Shown piece by piece: positions 47,793-56,015 of a stretch of 64,000 nucleotides of DNA; position 1 is the stretch's first letter, and the number at the start of each line of letters is the position of its first letter. The notes under the pieces were generated by a model. That model ran no database searches, was not told the DNA's origin, and was given only the letters and a program-made list of their open reading frames with translations. Made by a program: the position numbers and the translations under genes. Origin of the DNA: CAWAVN01 sp963825075 (GTDB lineage: Bacteria; Planctomycetota; Planctomycetia; Planctomycetales; Planctomycetaceae); assembly GCA_963825075.1 (NCBI GenBank), contig CAWGRX010000025.1, positions 248,001 to 312,000 on the forward strand, given 5' to 3'.

Positions 47793-49235
47793 GCAACGCC
47801 GTTCGTTAAATGAGTGATGCTTTGAATCCAAGTTGTTTGGCTTTCTGGATTTCCCTCTTGGTGGCTGTTCGGGTTTTCGGGGGTTTGGGCGGCTGATCGT
47901 TCTTCTTTCTGGCCCAGGCGCGGGTCGTTTTGGGGCCTTTCCGCTTGTAGTTGTCGATTCGCGAGGTGAGGCAACGCTTCGCCAGGGACTTTCCGGACTT
48001 CCCTTGCTGCATGAGTTGCAGAACGTCGCGAATTTCTCGTCGAGCGCTCGCCGCCGAGAAATGACGCGGATTTTGACCGGCAGCGATTTGGTGGCTCACC
48101 ACGATTCGTTGCAGCGTCCAAAACGAGGTCATCCGCCAGGCCTGCTCGTTCAAGGCGGTGGCCGGGGTGCGACTCTTGAGGGTCTTAAAGTCCATCGTTT
48201 GTTTCAAGTGGCGAAAGTAAACCTCAATCCCCCAGCGGGACTTGTAGAGTTCCTGGGCGTCTTCGTCGCTGAGAATCGCCGGGTCGAGGATGTTGGTCAC
48301 CAAGACCACGGGCAAGCCGCTCTGGGATCGGAAACAAATTTTGCGGAGTTTGATCGGCGGGCCAGACTGTTCCTTGTTGGGCCAAAACGACACGATGTTC
48401 TCGCGCGTCTCGTTCTCGTCCAAACCCTCGATCAACGTTTTATTGCCGCCGATCCTCAGCAAAAATCCTTGGTTCGCTTCGATCAACAGCGAACACAACT
48501 GATAGCTGATAAACCCCGCATCCGCCGTCAATAAGGTGTTCTCAGGCAAGTCGGCGAGCATCTCGAGCAAATGCCGGCGTTCGCTGTCGGTGCCCGGTCC
48601 CAAACGAAAGTCCCAAGGCAACCCCGTGCCCACGTGCTGCAACATCGTCTGAAAAATTTGCGGCGCGGTCTTGTCGCGGCCGGCACATCCCAACCCTTCC
48701 TCGTTGCTGGTGGTGCGCGGACACTCGAAGCGACTGCCATCCACGGCCAACAACAGCCAACCCAACACCCTCCAGGAGGAACCCACCTGAGCATCTGGCC
48801 GCAATCGTTTGACCAACAGCGACTGAATCAGCGGCCACCACCGAATCTGAGCGGCCACAAACCCGGAATACGAAACGGGCACATTCCATTGCGGCCGGAT
48901 AAACTTCACAATCCGGCGGGCGGCGGAAAATGGCTCCTCCAATGTCTTGCCAGGCAACCAAAACATAATCAAACTCATCCAAACCACTTTTCGAGCGTCC
49001 CAATCCTCATTGCCGTGCCGAGGCAACCCACGAAACAAACTTGGCGGAAACAAAGCATCCAATTCGGCAACCAATTCTCGACGATACCGATTGCGTCCCA
49101 GCTTTTGAGTCATTTCGGGCCTCCCTGCTCACCTAAGGATTTTGGTACAACCCTAAGTGAAGCAAAGGCTCGAAGTCTTTCAAGACCAATACCTTAAGAT
49201 CAAACAAACTCCCATCTTAAAAACGGCGTTGCGTG
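47790..49235 (-). mobile_element. IS4-family insertion sequence, 1446 bp
   Basis: CACGCAACGCCGTT (47790-47803) recurs in reverse complement at 49222-49235, with similar bases continuing inward (TTAA, ATG). The interval encloses the transposase gene and has the normal size of an IS4-type element. No target duplication is evident outside the ends, which suggests a later deletion or rearrangement. Confidence 0.6.
47806..49113 (-). CDS. IS4-family transposase
   Basis: The 435-residue protein has the DDE layout of the IS4 family. The first Asp is in LLLAVDGSRFECP, the second in NTLLTADAGFISYQL, and the YREK region is YKSRWGIEVYFRHLKQTMDF (Y-x2-R-x3-E-x6-K). The N-terminal part (PPSLFRGLPRHGNEDWDARK) resembles the IS4 N-terminal helical region, and the C-terminal tail is basic (TKREIQKAKQLGF). 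The frame is intact, so the element may be active. It is transcribed toward the methyltransferase gene. Confidence 0.85.
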   Translation of the reverse strand: MTQKLGRNRYRRELVAELDALFPPSLFRGLPRHGNEDWDARKVVWMSLIMFWLPGKTLEEPFSAARRIVKFIRPQWNVPVSYSGFVAAQIRWWPLIQSLLVKRLRPDAQVGSSWRVLGWLLLAVDGSRFECPRTTSNEEGLGCAGRDKTAPQIFQTMLQHVGTGLPWDFRLGPGTDSERRHLLEMLADLPENTLLTADAGFISYQLCSLLIEANQGFLLRIGGNKTLIEGLDENETRENIVSFWPNKEQSGPPIKLRKICFRSQSGLPVVLVTNILDPAILSDEDAQELYKSRWGIEVYFRHLKQTMDFKTLKSRTPATALNEQAWRMTSFWTLQRIVVSHQIAAGQNPRHFSAASARREIRDVLQLMQQGKSGKSLAKRCLTSRIDNYKRKGPKTTRAWARKKNDQPPKPPKTRTATKREIQKAKQLGFKASLI

Positions 49236-49547
49236 CCGGCCGAACACCGTCTGCAAGCGCCTCTCGACCGGCTCGTCGCTGCGGAATAGCGTCACGCCGC
49301 CTTCGGTCGTCACCGTCTCGCCCAAATCGCCATCCCCTTGCAACTCGAGAAACGAATCCACAGCGGTTTTGCCCATCTGCAACACGTGGTCCAAGATCGT
49401 GCGTTCCACCTGGTAAAGCGGAAGGCCCTCACGAGCAGCCTCCGCAACAAACTCGTCCAAACCCCTCGCCAATTCTTCCAGCGACCGTTCCCGTCCGCCC
49501 GGAAGCGAACTTCCCTTGTCATTCTTCCCGGTAATCGCAACACTCAT
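49200..49547 (-). pseudogene. ISKra4-family transposase, N-terminal fragment
   Basis: ATG 49547 is preceded by GGAGG. The fragment reads SLEELARGLDEFVAEAAREG, then LPLYQVERTILDHVLQMGK and FLELQGDGDLGETVTTEGG, the N-terminal signature of ISKra4 transposases. After TVFGRH the family similarity ends at the IS4 boundary and a stop follows. The catalytic DDE domain is missing, so no activity is expected. Confidence 0.7.
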
Positions 49548-49689
49548 GTCCGGCCTCCAAGCTCTGGTCACGATGAAACAGGTTTCCCAAACCCCTCAAT
49601 CATGACCTGGAGGCCGCTTTTTGCCTTCCCCAATTTCTCTATACTCGCCGAACGCCCGCCAATCTCATTGCGGGTGACCGGTTACACCC
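49222..49689 (-). mobile_element. ISKra4-type element remnant, cut by the IS4-type insertion
   Basis: The outer end is the 22-base terminal repeat at 49668-49689, whose reverse complement begins GGGTGTAACCGGTCACCCGC. Inside lies the first part of an ISKra4-type transposase gene. The element is broken where the IS4 end begins. The remainder is not found beyond the other IS4 end, so it has been lost. Confidence 0.6.
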
Positions 49690-49842
49690 ACTTTGAGAAG
49701 TACATGTCGCCTCATCAAGCCAGCTAATCATTCATCGGGATCGAAATTGACACTGTCAATGGTTCTTGCATAAAGAATCCAGCGGTCGAGGTCTGCGCCC
49801 GGCGAAGATTTTCACAAGTTCTCAAGAGAAAAAATCGTTGCA

Positions 49843-50870
49843 TTGCTACCATCAATAGTCGGCTTTCGTGCAACGTTTGGGTTCACTCTGCGGGACAACG
49901 CCTTTACGTCGCTTGAAGATCCAAAAGCCGCCCAGAAACTCGCCGACCGCTTCGCCAAGCTCAATTGGCCGAAGCAGCTTTCCAAGTGGGCCCGGCGGGT
50001 TAATCCCCTGCTCAGTGAGGTCGAGTGGCTCAGACCCATGAATTACTATTGGGTCCTCGATCAGGCGGAGTACGCCACGGACGTTCTCTTCACCAGCCGA
50101 GGCGAACTCGGCGAACTTTACCCGCGGCTCTTGGATCATGCCGCGGTGAGTTTTTCGGCCAAAGACATCTTGACGTTTTTGGGCCGGAAACAAAACGGCA
50201 ACTTCCAGGGCGAAGTGCTCACGAGTTGCCAGAAGAAGCGCTCTCCGGGGGCGCGGATCAAACACCGGATGAAAGAAAACTGGCTGAAGATGTACGACAA
50301 ATTCGGTCTGATCCTGCGCGTGGAAACGGTGATCAACCAGCCGCGCGAGTTCCGAGTCTTCCGCGAGGGGATTCGGAAAGGCGAGCCTCAAATGGTGTGG
50401 GCTCCCATGAACAAAGGTGTCGCGAATCTGCCGCAGTACGAACGGCACGCGAAGGCCGCGAACGAACGTTACCTGAATGCGCTGTCGGTGGTGGACGATC
50501 CGCGACCGGCGTACCAGCAGGTCGCCAAACAGGCCGAATCGAAAGTGCACAAAAGGCCGAAGCTATCGAGGCTTCAATCCCGCCCACCGGGAGGACATCC
50601 GCTTGTTCGAAGCGGTGATGGCGGGGGACCACTTCATCAAAGGTTTCAAGAACGCCGACATCCGAGATTTCCTGTATGGTTCCCATCGAAATCCCCAACG
50701 TCGAAAGCAGCAGGCCAACGCCGTCACTCGACTGCTCAAACGCTTGCATGTCCGCGGCCTGATCGCGAAAATCCCGCGCACAAGACGCTGGCGAACAACG
50801 GCCCGCGGCCAAAGACTGCTCAGTACAATAATTCAACTGCACTACCACGGCTTGCCCCTGGCAGCCTAAA
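49843..50870 (+). pseudogene. Truncated and frameshifted planctomycete repeat-family protein of unknown function
   Basis: The frame opens at TTG 49843 mid-domain (FGFTLRDNAFTSLEDPKAAQ). It continues MNYYWVLDQAEYATDVLFTS, RIKHRMKENWLKMYDKFGLI and then LRVETVINQPREFRVF. I recognise this as a widespread multi-copy family of about 400-450 residues, usually with an N-terminal half that is absent here. Near 50545 one base shifts the frame: the continuation RGFNPAHREDIRLFEAVMAG with a winged-helix-like end (LLKRLHVRGLIAKIPRTRRW) lies in the other frame to about 50870. No function is established; its location beside IS debris suggests mobility. Confidence 0.55.
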
Positions 50871-50971
50871 ACATGCGCGGATGATGCGCAAAACTGACAA
50901 ACTCAGAGTCTAACCAAACTGAAAATTGGTCATTCGGGCTTGGTCATTGGGATTTTATCAATCCGGGGCTT

Positions 50972-51104
50972 CCTGATACAATTCGCGGAACACTTGGAAA
51001 CTTGTTTCGGAGCCTTGATGATGAGTCGAAGTTTGTCCCGCCTGTTGGCAGTGGTGGTTTGCGGATGCGTGTGCCTGGGCTGTGAAGCCGGGTGGACGGG
51101 GTTG
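50972..51104 (+). repeat. Duplicated lipoprotein leader, copy 1
   Basis: This 133-base segment matches 52039-52172 with few differences. It covers CCTGATACAATTCGCGGAACA (extended -10-like TGATACAAT), the ribosome-binding site CGGAG and the first codons of a lipoprotein. It is a direct repeat about 1.07 kb upstream of copy 2. Confidence 0.85.
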
Positions 51105-51347
51105 TCCGCGCTGGTCGAGGGCGAAGAAGCCCAGGCCGAGGAAGCACCAAAGCCCAACAGATCATCCGCCAGATTCTGCAGGAAACGCCGGTCCCGTAGC
51201 GGGGAAGATCGCAAAAGGCGAGCGGGGGGCGTAAGCCCCCTGGTTACGTCGAACGCTTCAATCCGCTCCCGTTATGAAGAATTCGCAAGGCGACTTCTAG
51301 CGAACCAACCAAAGCAAACTGTCGGTCATTCCCGATTCGCGCGGTGA
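51018..51347 (+). pseudogene. Lipoprotein gene stub sharing its N-terminus with the DUF255 protein
   Basis: From ATG 51018 the product starts MMSRSLSRLLAVVVCGCVCLGCEAG, with a lipobox-like LGC, nearly identical to the DUF255 protein start. After EEAQAEEAPKPN it becomes low-complexity and basic, runs through a palindrome (GGGGGC-GTAA-GCCCCC at 51235-51250) and overlaps the next minus-strand gene. It is probably the remains of a duplicated gene; a short real lipoprotein is possible. Confidence 0.4.
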
Positions 51348-51929
51348 TTGAGGCCCGATCTCAACGACTCGGTGTTGCGCCGAAGCGTTGGCTTCTTCCT
51401 GCAATTGCTCGCATTGGTTGTTGAATAGGTAGGTAAAGTGCGTTTCTTGAAGGGCCGTGAATCCAAATCGGATTTTGTTGTTAAACGCTATCAAAACCGC
51501 TGCCAATCCATCGAACTTTTCACCCAACTCCCGATAGATCAAAACGAACTTTTCGACCCAAAGTTCGGGTGGAGTGATGAAACCCCCATTTCGACCGTCA
51601 AGGTAAGGAAAAAGGGGACATCGCACAATCCCCATACCTTCATCATCCGCAAGGAGAAGCAATTCATCCTCGCCAAAAAATCGCTTCGGGTCGAAACCTT
51701 TTTCAATAAGCTCCATCCCAACAGTTGCCCCACCTTGGCAATAACACACCAGCCCCGTCTCACCAAACCAAAAAATGATTGGCGTGGGGGCTGCGATGTC
51801 GGTCTGGACGACAAATTGTTTTGCTTCCGGCTCGATCTTCGTCCCCAAGGTCAGGATTTCGGTAAATCCAAGAGGAAACTCAATCAACTCAGGGAGTCGC
51901 GCGAGGGCTTTTTCTGTTTGAGCATCCAT
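51297..51929 (-). CDS. Hypothetical protein (210 aa)
   Basis: The protein begins MDAQTEKALARLPELIEFPL and has mixed hydrophobic/charged composition, no signal peptide and no membrane helix. FVVQTDIAAPTPIIFWFGET and IYRELGEKFDGLAAVLIAFN show protein-like amphipathicity. I do not recognise the family. It lies between the two copies of the lipoprotein leader, so it may have arrived with or between the duplication. Codon composition is less GC-rich than its neighbours by eye. Confidence 0.5.
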   Translation of the reverse strand: MDAQTEKALARLPELIEFPLGFTEILTLGTKIEPEAKQFVVQTDIAAPTPIIFWFGETGLVCYCQGGATVGMELIEKGFDPKRFFGEDELLLLADDEGMGIVRCPLFPYLDGRNGGFITPPELWVEKFVLIYRELGEKFDGLAAVLIAFNNKIRFGFTALQETHFTYLFNNQCEQLQEEANASAQHRVVEIGPQSPRESGMTDSLLWLVR

Positions 51930-52038
51930 CCAATTGAATCCAACCTGAAATTTCTGTCATCTGTTCAACACTCCGGCGGGAAGAATTTCTCCTCCGCCAT
52001 TCTCCATTCGCGATCTTCTATCCTCAACCCCAATCCCA

Positions 52039-52172
52039 CCTGATACAATTCGCGGAACAATCGGAAAGTCTGTTTCGGAGCCTTGATGATGAGTCGAAGT
52101 TTGTCCCGCCTGTTGGTTGTGGTGGTTTGCGGATGCGTGTGCCTGGGCTGTGAAGCCGGGTGGACGGGGTTG
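52039..52172 (+). repeat. Duplicated lipoprotein leader, copy 2
   Basis: This is the second copy of the promoter/signal-peptide segment found at 50972-51104. It is the functional leader of the DUF255 gene: TGATACAAT looks like an extended -10, and CGGAG precedes ATG 52086. Confidence 0.85.
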
Positions 52173-52940
52173 ATGGCCTCTGCACTGGGCGAAGGGGAAG
52201 AGGCTCCCGCGGCCGGCGAGGCGAAAGCCAAATCCGAAGCCCCGCGCCAAAAAACACCCGGCGAACCGGCTGGCCCGCGAGACCAGCCCTATCTGTTGCT
52301 CCACGCCCACAATCCGGTGGACTGGTACGCCTGGGGGCCGGAGGCTTTCGAGAAAGCCAAGAAGGAAAACAAGCCTATCTTTCTGTCCATTGGCTACAGC
52401 AGTTGCTATTGGTGCCACGTCATGGAACGCAAGGTCTTCATGAACGAGGACCTCGCCAAGTACATGAACGAGCATTTCGTGTGCATCAAAGTCGATCGGG
52501 AAGAACGGCCCGAAATCGACGACATCTACATGACCGCTCTGATAATCTACCTGCAAGCCGCGGGCTCCTCCCAGGGCGGCGGCTGGCCGCTGTCGATGTT
52601 TTTGACGCCTGCGGGCAAACCCATCGCGGGCGGGACGTACTTCCCGCCCGAGGCCGAAAAGGGCCTGCCGGGTTTCGGCGACGTGATGAAAGTCATCGAC
52701 AAAGCCTGGAAGGACAACCAAAAAGCCGTCGAAGAAAACGCCGAGGTCTTCGCCCGCGAAGTCCAGCGAAACATGAAGCCCCGCTTCGAACTGGAAAACG
52801 TCCCGCTCGATCGCAGTCTCGTCGAAGCCGCCGCGAAAGCGGTTCGGGAATCGGCGGATCCGGAGTACGGCGGCGTGGATTTCGATGCGGAATCGCCGAA
52901 CCGTCCCAAGTTCCCGGTGCCGGTGAAATTGTCGCTCCTT
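52086..52940 (+). CDS. DUF255 thioredoxin-domain lipoprotein, N-terminal part (frameshifted)
   Basis: MMSRSLSRLLVVVVCGCVCLGC is a lipoprotein signal. The DsbH-like thioredoxin domain (DUF255) reads YLLLHAHNPVDWYAWGPEAF, FLSIGYSSCYWCHVMERKVF with active-site C-Y-W-C, then VDREERPEIDDIYM and GGGWPLSMFLTPAGKPIAGG. The frame is lost at about 52939, where one extra base precedes EYNVLRTGDQAAAKVLDQTL in the next frame. The protein belongs to the YyaL/spermatogenesis-associated-20 family. It is exported here, unlike many cytoplasmic relatives. Confidence 0.85.
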
Positions 52941-54040
52941 CGAATACAATGTCCTTCGCACCGGCGATCAAGCCGCGGCGAAGGTGCTCGATCAAACGCT
53001 GGAACACATCGCCCGGGGCGGGATTCGCGATCACTTGGGCGGCGGGTTTCATCGTTACAGCACGGATCGGCGTTGGCTGGTGCCGCATTTTGAAAAGATG
53101 CTCTACGACCAGGCCCAACTGGCCGGCGTCTATGCCGAGGCCTTCCGCCGCACACACAACCCCGAATACCGCGCCGCCGCCGAGGACACGCTCGACTTCG
53201 TGCTCCGCGATCTCAAAGATTCCGCAGGCGGGTTTCACTCGGCTCTCGATGCGGAGACCGAAGGCGTCGAAGGCCGGTTTTACGTGTGGGACAAACCCGA
53301 GATTGAAAAGCTCTTAGGCCCCGCCGATGCCAAGCTCTTTGATGCGGTTTATGGTCTCGATGAACCCAAGCCCTTTGAAGAGGGCTACGTGCTTCATCGC
53401 CCGGCCGCTTGGGACAAACTCGCCGAGGCTCAAAACCTGACCGTCTCGGAACTGCAAAAGAAACTCGCCCCGCTGCGGCAGAAGCTGCTTGCAGCCCGCC
53501 AAAAGCGCTCGCCGCTGTTGAAAGACGACAAAATCCTCGCGAGTTGGAACGGGTTGATAATTCGGGCCCTCGCCGAGGCTGGGGACGACCTCGGCCGGCC
53601 GGAGTATATCAAAGCCGCGGAAGCCGCGGCGGTGTTTGTGCTCGCGCACATGCGGGACAAACAGGGCCGATTGCAGCGCACCTACGGCAAAGGTCAGGCC
53701 AAGCTGAATGCCTATCTCGACGACTATGCGTTTTTGATCGAAGGCCTGTTGGCGATTTACGACGCGACGCAGGAGCAAAAATGGCTCAATGCAGCCCAAC
53801 GGTTGATGGACGATCAAATCCGGCTGTTCTGGGACGAGAAAGGCGACGGATTTTTCTTCACGGCCCATCATCACGAGGAACTGATCGCCCGCATCAAGCA
53901 GGCGGACGATACGGTGCTGCCTTCGGGCAACAGCGTGAGCGTGCGAAACCTCGTCCGCCTCGCCTCGCTCACCGGCCAGGACAAATACAAGAGTTACGCC
54001 GAGAAGACGCTCAAGCTGTTCGCGCCGCGCTCAAGTCCCG
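52941..54040 (+). CDS. DUF255 protein, (alpha/alpha)6 glycosidase-like middle part
   Basis: This is the continuation of the preceding gene: RGGIRDHLGGGFHRYSTDRR, VPHFEKMLYDQAQLAGVYAE, DAETEGVEGRFYVWDK, DDKILASWNGLIIRALAEAG and LDDYAFLIEGLLAIYDAT are all typical of the six-hairpin domain of this family. The role of this domain is not established. At about 54030 one missing base (TTCGCGCCGCG instead of TTCGCCGCCGCG) ends the frame at 54141 and moves the protein into the next frame. Confidence 0.85.
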
Positions 54041-54644
54041 CCCGCGGGGCATGGCGAACATGGCTCTTGCGCTCGGAGAGTTTTTGGACGATCCCAACTT
54101 CGCCGGCGCCCGCAAAGAAACATCCGACGCGAAAGAACTAAGCGAAAAGAAAGACGCGATCCTACTCGTCGCCGCCCAGTCCCCCGCGCCGGAAGAAGGC
54201 AAGAAGCGCGAAATCGTCACCGCCAAGGCCTATCTCAACGTGGACAAACTCCCGGCCGGCGGCAGCTGCGAGATCGTGGTGTTTCTGGACATCCAGGAAG
54301 GCTGGCACATCAACGCCAACCCCGCCCAGCCGAAAAACCTGATCCCCACCGAGTTCACGATCACCTCAAAAACCGGCGTGAAGTTGTCCGAGGTGAGCTA
54401 CCCCAAAGGCGAAGAGTTTCGCATGCCCGGCTTCGATGAGGCCGCGCTGGTTTACGAGAAAAAAGCCGTCATCCGCGGCAAGCTCCACATCCCCGCCGAT
54501 GTCAAAAACGCCGCGTTTGATCCGTTGGAGATCAAAATCCGTTACCAACCCTGTAACGACAACCAATGCCTCGCCCCCAAGACCGCAAAGCTCACCGGCA
54601 AAGTCCCCATTGCGCCCCCAAGGGCAGCCGGTGAAGTCGATTAA
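54041..54644 (+). CDS. DUF255 protein, C-terminal DsbD-alpha-like domain
   Basis: In the corrected frame the protein continues MANMALALGEFLDDPNFAGA, then KEIVTAKAY-like REIVTAKAYLNVDKLPAG, LDIQEGWHINANPAQPKNLI and RYQPCNDNQCLAPKTAKLTG. This is the N-terminal (alpha) domain of DsbD, with the C-x5-C pair in PCNDNQCL that receives electrons from the membrane part of DsbD. Fusion of DUF255 to a DsbD-alpha domain on a lipoprotein suggests a periplasmic thiol-disulfide role. Confidence 0.75.
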
Positions 54645-54778
54645 CGAGAAGCTGTTCCCCAAAAAGATTAGGGGCGAGTAGCGCTCATTTATGGGACAAT
54701 TAGTTATAGCGCCTCAACGTCAGTGTTTTTTGGTCTGATTAGCTCTAAATATGAGGGATTGGCTCGGCAGGCTTCAGA

Positions 54779-55954
54779 TTGAGCAAAAAACTAAACCAAC
54801 ATTTTGTGCCACAATTCTATTTTCGCCTTTTTAGCGACGGAAAAGCATTCATTCATCTTGCATCGCGAGATGGTAAACGCATCGTTCACCACGCAAGTAT
54901 TAAAGGTCAATGTGCAAAACACAAATTATACGGTGGAGAGATTGTTGAAGATTGGCTTTGCCGGTTAGAAGCAGATCATGCGTCGGCAATTCGTTACGCG
55001 AGAGATTACGCGTGGGGGTTAATTGATGAACCGATTCCTGAAGCCGTCGAATATCAACTTCGCGCGGCGGCTTTGCTACAACATTGTCGAACTCCACGAG
55101 CCGTACGTATGTCTGGTTCGCCGGTTGATTCATTGATGTTGTACGCATTTCGTGATTATTTATTGTCCCTTCCCCCGACGGCTGAATTGCGGTCGTGGAC
55201 AAAGGCTATCGACGAAGGTGCTGCAACTATTAGGAATAGCGATATTGTTCATCTATTGCAGTCGTTACTTATAGCCTACCAAAATGTCGTTGCCATTTCA
55301 GATTTGACGCTTCTGATTCTACGCAATCACACCGCTTATCCTTTCATTTTTGGTGATGTGCCGGCTGTTTTTAGCAACCATTACATGCGTGACGTTCATG
55401 GCTCCGGCGTACTTGGATTCTTAAACCGTGGTTTAATGATATTCATGCCAATTGATAATAAAACTCATCTCCTGTTATACGATTCGGCCGTTTATTCACC
55501 TGACTATACGTCTGCGGGCTGTATCGATATATTTAACAAACCAGATGTCTCTCAGTTAAACGCGCTACAAAGCCATGCATCGCAGGATAATGTTTATTTC
55601 TCAGATCTAGCACATGAAGAATATATTTGTGAATTACTCACCGCTCATAGAGCTTTGCTTCGAAACCAAAGGGGGGAATTTGTAGTTCACGGAAGCGGCG
55701 AAATGTTGATAGATGGTCGACCGAATGAAGGGGAGTTATTGCACATCTTTGAGCCCCAGCTTCCAGTTACACCTGATTTAAGTTTCTTCACGACGGCCTC
55801 AATTCCCAACGGCGAGAACCCTAGCACTCCCCGAAATCCTGAGATTGCCGCCCTAGTCCACTCACAAGTTGACATTTCTAATTCCAGATTACCCATCGAA
55901 GAGTTTGCGCAATGGATGAAATCCGAGATTCAGTTTATTGATAACAATGGGTAA
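54779..55954 (+). CDS. DUF4238 domain-containing protein in an AT-rich patch
   Basis: The 391-residue protein opens KLNQHFVPQFYFRLFSDGKA, the signature of DUF4238. Further conserved-looking parts are AAALLQHCRTPRAVRM and HTAYPFIFGDVPAVFSNHYM. The start is TTG 54779 and no strong ribosome-binding site is seen. Composition is clearly more AT-rich than both neighbours, pointing to horizontal transfer. The function of DUF4238 is unknown. It stands alone, without recognisable nuclease, toxin or phage partners. Confidence 0.75.
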   Translation: MSKKLNQHFVPQFYFRLFSDGKAFIHLASRDGKRIVHHASIKGQCAKHKLYGGEIVEDWLCRLEADHASAIRYARDYAWGLIDEPIPEAVEYQLRAAALLQHCRTPRAVRMSGSPVDSLMLYAFRDYLLSLPPTAELRSWTKAIDEGAATIRNSDIVHLLQSLLIAYQNVVAISDLTLLILRNHTAYPFIFGDVPAVFSNHYMRDVHGSGVLGFLNRGLMIFMPIDNKTHLLLYDSAVYSPDYTSAGCIDIFNKPDVSQLNALQSHASQDNVYFSDLAHEEYICELLTAHRALLRNQRGEFVVHGSGEMLIDGRPNEGELLHIFEPQLPVTPDLSFFTTASIPNGENPSTPRNPEIAALVHSQVDISNSRLPIEEFAQWMKSEIQFIDNNG

Positions 55955-56015
55955 AACCTGATGACGAAACCCCAGCGCTCTCACCCGTGAATCACCCTTT
56001 TAGGACACGCCCCTT

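Noticed and set aside
54779..55954. DUF4238 gene as part of a defence island
   Set aside because: No neighbouring nuclease, helicase, restriction, toxin-antitoxin or phage genes were found; the flanks are housekeeping-type genes.
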